64,000 nucleotides of DNA from Arenibacter hampyeongensis (GTDB taxonomy: Bacteria; Bacteroidota; Bacteroidia; Flavobacteriales; Flavobacteriaceae): contig NZ_PIOB01000012.1 in assembly GCF_002909255.1 (NCBI RefSeq), positions 38,007 to 102,006 on the forward strand, given 5' to 3'. The notes beneath the pieces were generated by a model. It made no database searches. It had not been told where the DNA came from and worked only from the letters and a program-made list of their open reading frames with translations. How positions within the stretch are numbered: the stretch's first letter is position 1; each line of letters begins with the position of its first letter. This document shows positions 23,422 through 33,172 of the stretch, one piece after another. The position numbers and the translations under genes are program-made.

Positions 23422-26175
23422 TTACTCCCTTTTGTGAAAGCTGATCCAATCCAGGTAGATTTCCTCATGGATATCGGGAGCTTTATCGTGAAGGAAGAAA
23501 ATCTCCTGTGAACCGGAGGTTTCTTTTATTGGAATGGAAAGCTCATTTTTATTTTTGGCTTCAGGTATGTGCGTAAACCTAGCCTTGCCAATGATTTCTC
23601 CATCAGGGGAACCTGTTCTGATAGTGATAAAACATTCCGGTCCCTTATAACTATACCCAAAGGTAATGGAATCAACGGCTGTTAAATCTATATTTTTAAA
23701 GGAAATATAAGTGGATGCAAAACCCATGGACACGCCGTTGTCACCTACTTCGCTTAAGGCATCGCGTTGGGTTGAAAAGTTCTCAGCTTCCAATTTGGGG
23801 GGTTGCAGCATTTTTATTGCCGATACGGTAATGGGTTCCATTCCGGAAGCACCTAGATCTGTGTAGGAGGCCTTAAGAACATAAGTTCTATCCTCATTTT
23901 CATAGGTACTAGGGATTTCAATTATACCTTCCACTCCCATTTTTATTAGGTTTGTCTTTTCTTTGGCCAAGGATAGGATATAATCGGCCATTCTCCGCGT
24001 ATCCGCTTCTGAAAACAAAGGATGGGCGCTCATACTCATGTCACCCCAAACCCCACTTCCACCAGAAATAATTTTTTCGGCAATGTAGTCCGTGGCGTCC
24101 AAATCGTCTTTATATTTTTTGGCCACCTCCAAAAATGACGGCCCTATAGCTCTCTCATTTACTTTATGGCAACTTCTGCAATCACTTTCTCCTATCAATT
24201 TTTCCCCCTGACTTTTTAATGTTCCCATACCGTTGGTGGATGGTTCCAAAGTATAGTTCCCTTTCATCCATTCCAGGCTCACCTCTACTTTTGAGGGGTC
24301 TACTTCCCCATTTGCCAAACTCCCATCCTCTTTGTCCGTTAAAAGAATGCGGTAAGGTATTTTATCCCTGTCCCAATAAAAGCTACCTCGGCTTGGCATA
24401 TCTATACTTAGTTGTGGAGAATCATTGCCTGCTTTGATTTGCAGGTCCGCTGTGGCTGTAGCTCCTTCCTTATCGGTCACAGTTAGGGTAACGGTGTAAA
24501 TACCAGGGTCCTTGAAAGTAAAAGTTGGATTCCACTCTGTGGATTGATCTTCTTTGGAATTAAATTTCCACTCGTATTTCAGGCTATCATCCTTGTCGTA
24601 ATCTACGGTGCCTTCGCTCTTAAAGTGTACGGTAAGGGGAGTAGTACCCACGGTTTCATTGGCCGCAATTTCTATATGCGGGGGTCTATTACCAGGGATG
24701 TATTCAATTTTAATAAGTCGGGCATCTGGATTGGCCCCCCAAGTGGTTCCGAATTCCATTACATATAAGGATCCATCGGGACCAAATTGCATATCAATAG
24801 GGCTAACGAATCGAGTAGAGGGCATAAAATCCTCGATTTTTATGAGTGCACCATTTTTATCAATCCTGACTACCTTTATCCAGCCACGCATCCAATCATA
24901 AATAAAAAGGGCTTTGTCATAATAAGAAGGAAACTTGATCTTGGAATCATTCTCTGATTTATAATGATATACGGGGCCGGCCATGGCCGTTCGTCCTCCT
25001 TCACCCAATTCGGGAAATTCCTCCGAAGCGGCATAGGGATACCATATAAGTGCAGGCTTGGCCGGTGGAAGTATTTTCTTTCCAGTATTGTTGGGGGAGG
25101 TATTCTCAGGTTTGTTAGCATTAAAAAGATTGCCTGCCTTTTCAGTGTCATAATCATATTTTGAATAGGCCAAGTTATTGGCAATGAAATAGGGCCACCC
25201 GAAAAATCCCCCTTCTGTGGTGGCATTGATCTCGTCGTAACCTCTAGGGCCTCTGGGGATATCTGCATAGGCATCCGGGCCAACCTCTCCCCAATACAGG
25301 GTATTGGTTTCTGCATCAACGGATATCCTAAATGGGTTTCTACAGCCCATAACATAAATTTCAGGGAGGGCTAGGGAATCGTTTTTTTCAAATAGATTTC
25401 CCTTGGGGATGCTATAAGTACCATCATCCTCTGGGTGTATTCTCAATATTTTCCCTCTATAATCCATCGTATTGGCAGAAGTCCTCTGAGTATCGTAATT
25501 TTTTCTACCGGGGCGTTCATCCAAGGGTGCATAAGGGTTAAGGAAACCAGGATGTGTATTTTCGCCTATGGATATATATAAATTTCCGGCCCCATCAAAT
25601 GCCAGGGAACCACCAATATGCCGCATATGTTGATTGGGTGCCTTTAGCAGTACTTTCTCCGAGGACATATCCAGGGTATCATTGTTTACTGTGAAGCGCG
25701 AAATCACCTGATTAGAGGTGGGATCTTCAAAACGAATTTCTGGGTCTTTATAGACTTCCCCACATGGCATATCCATAAAGTTGGACACCGTACGGTTTAC
25801 ATACAACCAACCATTGCTCTCAAAATCCGGGTCTAGCGTCATTCCGATCAATCCTTCCTCACCGCAACTAAACACCTTCAATTGCCCAACAATGGATACT
25901 GAATTTGAATTGGGATCATAAACTTTTATGGTACCTATATCCTCGGCAAAATATACTTTACCATTATAGGCAACGGATAGGGCCGTAGGATCCATAGTTT
26001 CCTCAGTAAGCACAACTTTTCTAAATCGGTGTTCATCCGGTATCTCTACTGTTTCCAATGGGCTGTGGCAAAAACTGAGCGTTGCGCCCAAGGAGCCGAG
26101 CAACATTGCCTTGATCGAAAACTTACCAATGGCTTTTAAGTTTTGGGTAAGTGTTATTGGACAACAGGGAATCAC
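23422..26175 (-). CDS. PQQ-type sugar dehydrogenase fused to PKD, cytochrome c and a C-terminal sugar-binding domain
   Basis: The product has 917 residues. A leader with a possible lipobox (LSFC at about 36) is followed by a six-bladed soluble sugar dehydrogenase propeller (about 50-490, with GEEGLIGMTLDPDFE and MRHIGGSLAFDGAGNLY). Next come a PKD domain (about 500-580), a cytochrome c domain with CRSCH near 665 and a distal Met in GDMSMSAHP, and a beta-sandwich (about 790-915). It would oxidise a sugar outside the cell and pass electrons to its own haem. The start is probably GTG at 26175, since a later ATG would leave a signal without basic residues. Confidence 0.82.
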   Translation of the reverse strand: MIPCCPITLTQNLKAIGKFSIKAMLLGSLGATLSFCHSPLETVEIPDEHRFRKVVLTEETMDPTALSVAYNGKVYFAEDIGTIKVYDPNSNSVSIVGQLKVFSCGEEGLIGMTLDPDFESNGWLYVNRTVSNFMDMPCGEVYKDPEIRFEDPTSNQVISRFTVNNDTLDMSSEKVLLKAPNQHMRHIGGSLAFDGAGNLYISIGENTHPGFLNPYAPLDERPGRKNYDTQRTSANTMDYRGKILRIHPEDDGTYSIPKGNLFEKNDSLALPEIYVMGCRNPFRISVDAETNTLYWGEVGPDAYADIPRGPRGYDEINATTEGGFFGWPYFIANNLAYSKYDYDTEKAGNLFNANKPENTSPNNTGKKILPPAKPALIWYPYAASEEFPELGEGGRTAMAGPVYHYKSENDSKIKFPSYYDKALFIYDWMRGWIKVVRIDKNGALIKIEDFMPSTRFVSPIDMQFGPDGSLYVMEFGTTWGANPDARLIKIEYIPGNRPPHIEIAANETVGTTPLTVHFKSEGTVDYDKDDSLKYEWKFNSKEDQSTEWNPTFTFKDPGIYTVTLTVTDKEGATATADLQIKAGNDSPQLSIDMPSRGSFYWDRDKIPYRILLTDKEDGSLANGEVDPSKVEVSLEWMKGNYTLEPSTNGMGTLKSQGEKLIGESDCRSCHKVNERAIGPSFLEVAKKYKDDLDATDYIAEKIISGGSGVWGDMSMSAHPLFSEADTRRMADYILSLAKEKTNLIKMGVEGIIEIPSTYENEDRTYVLKASYTDLGASGMEPITVSAIKMLQPPKLEAENFSTQRDALSEVGDNGVSMGFASTYISFKNIDLTAVDSITFGYSYKGPECFITIRTGSPDGEIIGKARFTHIPEAKNKNELSIPIKETSGSQEIFFLHDKAPDIHEEIYLDWISFHKRE

Positions 26176-26245
26176 TTTTGAGTCTTGGTTTTAAAATTTT
26201 TAGTTACTGTGGCTTAAATTAATATGTTGGATAATGACTTGGTTG

Positions 26246-27323
26246 TTAAAGCCATTTCTTTTTTCTAAAATAAATCAACATTCCAATGGCAATAACAATG
26301 ATAACGCCCCACATGATAAAATAGCTATACTTATAATGTATAATGTAGTTCGGGAACCACATCAAAGTTGGTTCCATAAATTCCGGCGATAAAGGTCAGT
26401 GGTATAAAGATAACAGAGAATACCGTCAGGAATTTCATGATATCGTTCAACTTACTACTTATGGTAGTATGATAAATGTTTAATTGGTCGGACAGTATTT
26501 CCCTGTAACTATCGGAGGAATCACTGGCATGGTTAATATTGTCCTGTAGTTCCTTAAAATGCATTTCGGTACTTTCCGTAATATAATCCGATTCCATTTT
26601 GGCAAGGCTCAATATTACTTCCTTGGCAGGTTTAATATTTTTTCTCAAGAAATTCAACTCCCGTTTATAGGAATTAATTTCCCCAATAATCTCTTGTCTA
26701 GGTTCCAGGAGCAGGCTTTCTTCAAGGGTTTCAATTTTTTCTCCCAATACCCCGATGATGTAAATATAGTTGTCAATTACAATATCCAGCAAGGCAAATA
26801 ACAGGTAATCCGTGCCACCGTTTCTAATCCTTCTTTTTTGCTTTCGAATGCGTTCCCTAACAGGTTCAAAGACATCGCCCTTGGTTTCTTGAAAGGATAT
26901 TAGGATAGATTCGGTCAAAATTAAACTTAGATTTTCGACATTTATGGCATCGGAGTTTGGTTGCTGCTGCAACATTTTTATGGATATATAAATGCAATTG
27001 TCGTATTCCTTGATCGTTGGCCTCGCCTGGGTATTCATGACATCGGCCAAAACGAGTTTATCAAAGCTAAATTCATTGGCAATTCCTTCAATTATACCCG
27101 TATTGTGCAGACCATCGATATTAAACCAGGTTACGGTGTCTTTTTCCTGATATTTTATGACCTCTTTTACCGTCTTAATGGTTTCCTCAGCTAAACTATT
27201 GGCATCAAAATCGATTATGCGTAGCAGTACTTCATTAATTTTCTTTTCTCCTCGGAATATGAGTTCATCCGGAGAAACTCCAATTTCTTCTTTAGATTTT
27301 TTTAAGAATCTGGCCATGTTCAT
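26246..27323 (-). pseudogene. corA: CorA-type magnesium transporter, frameshifted near the C-terminus
   Basis: The reading frame runs from 27323 to a stop at 26331: an N-terminal cytoplasmic domain, a long coiled region, the first membrane helix (FLTVFSVIFIPLTFIAGIYG) and a GTN motif (YGTNF, in place of GMN). It then stops early. A 7-bp tandem duplication (TATAATG twice, 26332-26345) shifts the frame. Removing one copy restores a reading that encodes the second membrane helix (YFIMWGVIIVIAIGMLIYF) and a basic tail ending at 26246. The product lacks that second helix, so it should not form a channel as it stands. It may be dead or switch by repeat slippage. Confidence 0.85.
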
Positions 27324-27397
27324 TGTTTTTTTACGCACAACATTTATTGTTAGTTTGGCGGTTGCCCACTAAGTGGGATTTAAACTCTTCGCAGCTT

Positions 27398-27441
27398 GCC
27401 CGTTCTGTTCAGGCGGGCCTGCCCGTTCTGTTTAGACGGGC
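27398..27441. repeat. Two tandem GC-rich hairpins
   Basis: GCCCG...CGGGC hairpins occur at 27398-27418 and 27421-27441, with 19 of 21 bases the same. They lie in the 180-bp gap between corA and the channel gene. Confidence 0.6.
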
Positions 27442-27514
27442 GTTAAAAAGTTATCGGTAGTTTCCATCCGATGCTTGATGGGCCTGTCCTGAGGCAATTG
27501 ACTATATGCCCCAA

Positions 27515-28372
27515 TTATTCATTTTTTGGTATTATTTCTGTGTGGCCCGACTTAAAGTGCAGGTCCATTTGTGGAAATGGTATTACGATCTTGTTTTCAA
27601 TGAATTTTCGATTAATAATTTTTCTAATATCACTTTTTACTTTTTCAATTCTAAACACGTTTTCGCTAAAAAACAACACTTCAAAATCCAATGAGGAGTT
27701 TCCGAAATTCATGAAGCGTCCCTCTATTAATTTATCATCATCATAATCTGGATGTTCCAAAACACTTTCCTCCAATATTTTTATAACTAGATCAACATCA
27801 CTTCCATAAGCTACCCCAACATTGATTCTAAATCGGGTCTTTTTTTTCTGGTGGCTCCAATTTATTACTTTGTTGGTGGTGATCAAAGAATTTGGGATGA
27901 TTATAGCAATATCGTTCCTGTTCAGGCCCTTGGAAGTTCTTAACCCAATTTCTTGAATCTCTACAATATCACCGTCTATTTCAAGAATGTCGTTTATTTT
28001 GATCGATTTCTCGGAAAGTAATATTATTCCAGAAATAATATCGTTAAAAGTTTGCTGTAATCCCAGTCCAACCCCAACCAACAAGGCAGCGGAACCTGCT
28101 ATTAGTATGGTAACCTTGATACCTACGGATTCCAAAATAAAGCCAAAGGCAATAACCCATATCACATATTTTATAATTTGATAAAGCGCATAAGTATTTC
28201 CCTTATCAAGATGTAGCCCCTTATATCGGCGGAATAGTGCTTTTTTAATTAAATTCAGTAATACCTTGGTGGTTAGGGATATTAGAAGTATGACTACCAG
28301 GGTATACACTTTTACTTTGTAATCCCCAATGCTAAGAAGATCAAAATCCAATATTTTACTTAGTGTTTCCAT
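27515..28372 (-). CDS. MscS family mechanosensitive channel
   Basis: The product has about 285 residues. Two or three membrane helices (about 15-110) are followed by the pore helix (VTILIAGSAALLVGVGLGLQQTFNDIISGIIL), rich in Gly and Ala as in MscS TM3. The beta domain comes after it (INDILEIDGDIVEIQEIGLR) and then the C-terminal alpha/beta domain. It releases solutes upon membrane tension. ATG at 28372 is preferred over the TTG at 28405 that would extend the frame. It is on the same strand as corA, with hairpins between them. Confidence 0.85.
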   Translation of the reverse strand: METLSKILDFDLLSIGDYKVKVYTLVVILLISLTTKVLLNLIKKALFRRYKGLHLDKGNTYALYQIIKYVIWVIAFGFILESVGIKVTILIAGSAALLVGVGLGLQQTFNDIISGIILLSEKSIKINDILEIDGDIVEIQEIGLRTSKGLNRNDIAIIIPNSLITTNKVINWSHQKKKTRFRINVGVAYGSDVDLVIKILEESVLEHPDYDDDKLIEGRFMNFGNSSLDFEVLFFSENVFRIEKVKSDIRKIINRKFIENKIVIPFPQMDLHFKSGHTEIIPKNE

Positions 28373-28568
28373 TTCAATTTTTTGGACCCCCGTTTGCCTT
28401 TCCAAAATTAATTCCGCTTTTTCAGGGGAGGGTAGGAGCGTTGGTGTTTTCTTTTGAAATATAGTGAAATCCCCTGAATTTTTCTTCTAAAATATGGAGG
28501 ATTGGGACAGCTAAATTTAATCTTAGGTAAATCCGTTGTCCGTTATAAAACATATAAACATCCTTTTT

Positions 28569-29486
28569 TTACCATGGCGGAACAGGGGTCCTGAATCTTA
28601 ATTGTTGGTTTTGTTTTTTGAACCGACAATAAATTTTGGATAACACGGATGAATTGAATTCAGATACAAACAAGTTTTGAAACTGTCTTTGATGGCATTT
28701 GTTCTTAAGATTATTGCTCAAGTCCGGAGCAATAATTCTCTTGGCCACGGCAACATCAATGTAGGCTTCCAAATCCCTGAGTGAGATCACCTTATAATTG
28801 TGGTCCCAGAGGTACTGCAAATATTCCATAAACAGTTCGGGTGGTGTATTTACCCAGGGGTGCTCAATATCGGGTACCCCGTGAAGGGTAAGCACCACAA
28901 TTTTACCATTTTTGGCTAGGCCCATGGAAGACATAATTTCATTTTTGTTTTCAGAATCAGTTGCCCAACTGGGTATTAGATAGGGATGGTCAACTAAAGG
29001 ATCATAGGTCCTGCTACCTCCTGCTCGCGCAAAGGCGTATTCTTTTTTCAGTAGAAATTCCAAGGCGAGGGCATTTAATCCATAGCCGGGATAGGCAAAG
29101 TTTTTAGGTTCGGCAATTCCCAGGGAATCGCATTTATTTTCAATGTATTCCAACTCGGCATTAAATTCCATTTGGGAGAGTTTGCCAACATTGGCATGGG
29201 TGCGGGTGTGATTGGCAACTTCAAATCCCATTTTATCCAAAGCCTTGATCTGTCTCCAATTCATGTATAGCGTACTGTCCTTATGGTTCGGGGGGAATTC
29301 GCACACAAAAAAAGTAGCGCCAAAACCGAACTCTTTTAGCATTGGGGCTACAACAGAATATTGACTCGCCGGAGCATCATCAAAGGTGAGTACCACCAGT
29401 TTATCCGGTATTTCTTGTTTTAAGATTTGCGAATGCCCGAATAAAAAAAGATTTAGGACAATTAGGACTAGGATGTTTTTTAACAT
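28569..29486 (-). CDS. Secreted polysaccharide deacetylase (NodB domain)
   Basis: The product has 305 residues with a signal peptide (1-19). The NodB motif 1 is LTFDDAP (about 33-39), motif 2 is ANHTRTHANV (about 90-99) and motif 3 is FAYPGYG (about 128-134). The Asp and both metal His residues are present. It removes acetyl groups from a glycan such as peptidoglycan or an exopolysaccharide. The C-terminal 40 residues are basic and have no known match. Confidence 0.85.
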   Translation of the reverse strand: MLKNILVLIVLNLFLFGHSQILKQEIPDKLVVLTFDDAPASQYSVVAPMLKEFGFGATFFVCEFPPNHKDSTLYMNWRQIKALDKMGFEVANHTRTHANVGKLSQMEFNAELEYIENKCDSLGIAEPKNFAYPGYGLNALALEFLLKKEYAFARAGGSRTYDPLVDHPYLIPSWATDSENKNEIMSSMGLAKNGKIVVLTLHGVPDIEHPWVNTPPELFMEYLQYLWDHNYKVISLRDLEAYIDVAVAKRIIAPDLSNNLKNKCHQRQFQNLFVSEFNSSVLSKIYCRFKKQNQQLRFRTPVPPW

Positions 29487-29540
29487 TAAAAATTATGGTT
29501 TGATTAAATTTAGGAAATGCTGTTCAGTATCCAGGCCTAT

Positions 29541-29891
29541 TCAATTATACCAAACAGCATAACGCTCACGTCTTAATTCCAAGGCCAGACCTTCCTCTAT
29601 TTCCAATGCTTCGGCCCTGGTCAATACAGGATCTATATGATTGTAAAGGCTGGGCCTTAAATAAAGGCCGTACTTTTCAACTATGTTGGAGGATAACTTG
29701 TGGCCCTTCCTGTTTCTGTAGCCAGTCTTATGTTGTTCAAAACGCTCCTTTGGAAGCTTGGAGGTCATGCCCACATAAAGGCATTCCAACACTCCGTTGA
29801 ACTGGGGATTGGCAGCCCTAAACTTTGCATTTTCAGTAAAAACGCGCTTGGATAATTCCACAACATAAACTCGGTACAGTGCTTTGGCCAT
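29541..29891 (-). CDS. GIY-YIG-like small protein
   Basis: The product has 116 residues. The order VYVVEL, then CLYVGMTSKLPKERFEQHKTG, then an EALEIEEGLA helix, recalls the GIY-YIG nuclease core: tyrosine strand, Arg in the middle helix, Glu near the end. The match is by eye and the metal-binding Glu is not certain. It is a single gene between the deacetylase and the Gfo/Idh gene, with no mobile context. Confidence 0.6.
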   Translation of the reverse strand: MAKALYRVYVVELSKRVFTENAKFRAANPQFNGVLECLYVGMTSKLPKERFEQHKTGYRNRKGHKLSSNIVEKYGLYLRPSLYNHIDPVLTRAEALEIEEGLALELRRERYAVWYN

Positions 29892-30048
29892 GGTTGATCT
29901 TAAAAATATGAGCTTAAACTAAGCAAAAATGATATAATTTTAATGACAAATTATTAGTATTCCTCCAATAAGACCAATTTTTTTCCGAATTTAGATAGGA
30001 TTAAATGCAAATCAAAAAAATAGTAAACAATCAAAAGCAATCTTAACC

Positions 30049-31563
30049 ATGAAAAAAGAACCAAACAAACCCCTACCAATTACACGCAGATCTTTTATCA
30101 GTAAAACGGGAGTGGCCGCTGCCGGAATTACCATTCTCCCGAGCAACGTAATTTCGGGACTGGGACATAAGGCTCCCAGTGATAAATTGAATATTGTTGG
30201 AGTAGGAGTGGGAAGTATGGGGTTTGGCAACCTTAAAAATTTACAGAGCGAAAATATTGTAGGGCTCTGTGATGTGGATTGGAATTATGCCAAAGATTGT
30301 TTCGATCACTTTCCCAAAGCTAAGAAATATAAGGATTTTAGGGTGATGTTCGATGAGATGGGCAATGAATTTGATGCCGTTTTGGTGGCCACTGCCGATC
30401 ATACCCATGCCATTGTAGCGGCGGAGGCCATGGTGCGAGGAAAGCATGTATATGTGCAAAAGCCACTTACGCATTCGGTATACGAATCTAGATTATTGAC
30501 CAAGTTGGCTAAAAAACACAATGTGGCTACCCAGATGGGGAATCAAGGGGCTTCCGGAGAAGGAGTGGCCAAAACCTGCGAATTAATTTGGAGCGGGGCC
30601 ATTGGTGATATAACAAAAGTAGAATCCTTTACGGATAGGCCAATATGGCCACAGGGAGTTAATCCCCCAACACAGGGACAATGGGTACCTGACACCTTGG
30701 ACTGGGACTTGTTTACCGGGCCGTCAGAACTAATACCATACAATCAGGTTTACCACCCATGGAATTGGCGCGGATGGTGGAATTACGGAACCGGAGCATT
30801 GGGAGATATGGCCTGCCATATTTTGCACCCCGTATTTGAGGCCCTAAAATTAGGCTATCCCACCAAAGTTCAGGGAAGTTCCTCCCTGCTGTTGAAGGAC
30901 AGTGCCCCAACGGCACAGTCCGTACAAATGACATTTCCTGAACGTGGCAGGAAAGGCAAGATCAAACTGCCCGAAGTAGAGGTAAACTGGTATGACGGGG
31001 GCATTAAGCCCGACCTACCTGCCAATTGGCCCAGTGGCAAAAACCCTAACAAGTCGGGTGGAGGTACTTTCTTTTATGGTACCAAAGGAATTATACATGC
31101 TGGATGCTATGGTTTGGAACCAGAAATATTGGGTAGGGACCTGCCCAAAGTAGCAGAGACGGAGCGCCGGGTAGAGAAGGAGATGGGACTCAATTGGGGT
31201 AAAGGGGCACACGAAATGGATTGGGTAAGGGCCTGTAAGGAAAACCCGGAGAATCGTAAACCTTGTACATCCGATTTTTCAGAAGCCGGTCCCTTTAACG
31301 AAATGGTCGTAATGGGAGTACTAGCGGTTAGGTTGCAAACCCTGAATAAAATTTTGAATTGGGATGGGGAGAATATGAGATTTACCAATATAGGACAGAA
31401 CGAGACCATCAAAACCGTAATCCGTGATAATTTTGTAATGAAGGACGGACGTCCAAAATTTGAAAAGGAATGGACAGAACCATATTCTGCCAGTGAGTTT
31501 GCCGCCGAATTAATAAAGCATACCTATAGGGAGGGTTGGAAATTACCGGATATGCCTGCATAG
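30049..31563 (+). CDS. Tat-exported Gfo/Idh/MocA family oxidoreductase
   Basis: The product has 504 residues. A twin-arginine leader (TRRSFISKTGVAAAG) is followed by an NAD(P)-binding fold (LNIVGVGVGSMGFGNLKNL), the DHTHAIVAAEAM and YVQKPLTHSV motifs (catalytic-site Lys in the EKP-like QKP), and a GFO_IDH C-terminal domain. Bacteroidota members exported by Tat act on glycans, some oxidising sugars at C3. With two DUF1080 proteins in the window, a periplasmic 3-keto-glycoside route is plausible. A terminator follows at 31587. Confidence 0.85.
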   Translation: MKKEPNKPLPITRRSFISKTGVAAAGITILPSNVISGLGHKAPSDKLNIVGVGVGSMGFGNLKNLQSENIVGLCDVDWNYAKDCFDHFPKAKKYKDFRVMFDEMGNEFDAVLVATADHTHAIVAAEAMVRGKHVYVQKPLTHSVYESRLLTKLAKKHNVATQMGNQGASGEGVAKTCELIWSGAIGDITKVESFTDRPIWPQGVNPPTQGQWVPDTLDWDLFTGPSELIPYNQVYHPWNWRGWWNYGTGALGDMACHILHPVFEALKLGYPTKVQGSSSLLLKDSAPTAQSVQMTFPERGRKGKIKLPEVEVNWYDGGIKPDLPANWPSGKNPNKSGGGTFFYGTKGIIHAGCYGLEPEILGRDLPKVAETERRVEKEMGLNWGKGAHEMDWVRACKENPENRKPCTSDFSEAGPFNEMVVMGVLAVRLQTLNKILNWDGENMRFTNIGQNETIKTVIRDNFVMKDGRPKFEKEWTEPYSASEFAAELIKHTYREGWKLPDMPA

Positions 31564-31586
31564 AAAGGAAATTTTTTAATATATGG

Positions 31587-31621
31587 AAAAGGGAATGGGC
31601 GAAAGTTGGTTCCCTTTTTTT
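31587..31621 (+). terminator. Rho-independent terminator after the Gfo/Idh gene
   Basis: AAAAGGGAA pairs with TTCCCTTTT across a 14-nt loop, followed by more T residues. It lies 24 bp after the stop codon. Confidence 0.65.
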
Positions 31622-31640
31622 ATGGAATGCAGTTTCTTGA

Positions 31641-31797
31641 AGGCAGTATTCAGTATTCAGTAGCAGTAAACAGTGATCGGTATTCAGTAGGCAGTATTCA
31701 GTTGGCAGTAGCAGTAAACAGTGATCAGTATTCAGTAGGCAGTATGTAGTAAGCAGTATTCAATAGGCAGTGATCGGTAAGTAGTGGTCAGTAGCCA
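31641..31797. repeat. CAGTA-type degenerate repeat array
   Basis: About 155 bp made of variations on CAGTATTCAGTAGGCAGT. A longer unit containing TAGCAGTAAACAGTGATC recurs with a 48-bp offset (31661 and 31709). Similar text is at 32930-33005, 38405-38425 and 43222-43250. The rest of the gap to 32106 shows no gene. Confidence 0.7.
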
Positions 31798-32105
31798 AAG
31801 TTTAGTGACTGGAGTCAAGACATAAAAATGTAATATCTAGGTTCTAACTGCGCAGGGTACCAGATTCTCCTCTTATTGTCCAACCCTCTAGGTCCTTAAA
31901 CTAAGATCCCAACAGGGATGTCTCTGCCCAACATTTTTAATGCCAATACCAATTATTTGCTCCTTTTTCAATTTTTTTAACCAATAAATTGGTTATCTTT
32001 AGGAGGCTGGAGGTCAAGTTAATATGACCTATAACATTTCATAAACCTGTATTTTTAACCAGCTTTGACCAATTTTCAGCTCTCCCATCCTAAAACAGAT
32101 TAATT

Positions 32106-32918
32106 ATGCCATTATTTATGGATCGACATTACATTAAAGGGGCTACACCTGAAGAGGTGGCAAAAGCGCATCATGAAGATATGAAAATCCAATCGAGGCA
32201 TCATTGCAAGGCATTGACCTATTGGCACGATGAAGAAAAAGGCATGGCTTTTTGTCTCGTTGAAGCCCCATCAGCAGCTGCCGTACGAGGAATGCATAAA
32301 GAAGCACATGGTCTTATACCCAACCAGATCATTGAGGTGGACGGATCGGCGGTAGCCCAATTTCTGGGTAGGGTTATAGACCCCGAAAAGGAGGATGGTA
32401 AACCCATGACCGAGAGTCCATTTAGGGCAATTATGTTCATTGATATGGTGAGTTCCACGGATATTACCCAGGCCTTGGGAGATGTTAGGGCCCTAGACCT
32501 TGTACATTCCTATAGAAATGTGGTAAGAAAGGCCCTTGTTGATCATGGGGGACGTGAAGTGGATAGGGCGGGAGATGGCTTCCTGACAAGTTTCAGGTCA
32601 GCTTATACGGCTTCGGTCTGTGCGGTGGAAATACAGCGCCAATTATCTAAATACAATGAATCCCGTGAAGATGGGATTTTGCTTCAGGCAAGAATAGGTA
32701 TCGGGGCAGGAGAGCCGGTACAGGATGGTGATGCACTTTTTGGCTCCACAGTTAATCTCGTTGCACGTATCTGTAGTTATGGCAATTCGGGTCAAATTAT
32801 TAGCGCGAAAGTGGTAAAAGACCTTTGCATTGGTAAAGACATTTCCTTTAAATCACTTGGCCCTCAGAGGCTAAAGGGCTTTGATGAGCCGATCGATCTG
32901 GAACTTATTGAATGGTGA
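32106..32918 (+). CDS. DUF4242 domain fused to a class III cyclase-like domain
   Basis: The product has 270 residues. Residues 1-95 look like DUF4242 (PLFMDRHYIKGATPEEVAKAH), a small ferredoxin-like fold; residues 106-270 are a class III cyclase domain. Metal-binding Asp113 and Asp157 (GDG) and Asn217/Arg221 are present. The Lys that usually selects the base is Asp153, and the second selecting position is Ala210. It may therefore use another substrate or act as a sensor. It has no membrane segments. It is monocistronic between two repeat-filled gaps. Confidence 0.75.
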   Translation: MPLFMDRHYIKGATPEEVAKAHHEDMKIQSRHHCKALTYWHDEEKGMAFCLVEAPSAAAVRGMHKEAHGLIPNQIIEVDGSAVAQFLGRVIDPEKEDGKPMTESPFRAIMFIDMVSSTDITQALGDVRALDLVHSYRNVVRKALVDHGGREVDRAGDGFLTSFRSAYTASVCAVEIQRQLSKYNESREDGILLQARIGIGAGEPVQDGDALFGSTVNLVARICSYGNSGQIISAKVVKDLCIGKDISFKSLGPQRLKGFDEPIDLELIEW

Positions 32919-32929
32919 GAGGCTGTTCA

Positions 32930-33075
32930 GCAGTAAACAGTTTTCAGTAATCCGTTGGCAGTTGGCAGTGATCAGTAAACAGTTGGAAGTCGGCAATAGC
33001 TGAAACAATGAACAATTAGCAATAAACAATGCTTATGTTCAATGTCCAAAAGTTTAAAGTTGTCACTTCGAGCCT
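32930..33075. repeat. CAGTA-type and TCGAAGTGAC-type repeats
   Basis: The stretch after the cyclase gene repeats CAGTAAACAGT and GGCAGT text like that at 31641-31797. At 33062-33077 it has GTCACTTCGAGCCTGC, the reverse complement of 40068-40083. Confidence 0.55.
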
Positions 33076-33172
33076 GCTTGCCGGCGCTCAGGTGATTCAA
33101 TAGAGGAGGATTGTATAGAGAAGGGCTTATATAGAACAGTGTTCAGGGATTATCATAATCCGTAGACAAGGA

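Noticed and set aside
29541..29891. A homing endonuclease for the GIY-YIG-like gene
   Set aside because: It is short, stands alone between ordinary genes and is not in an intron or intein.
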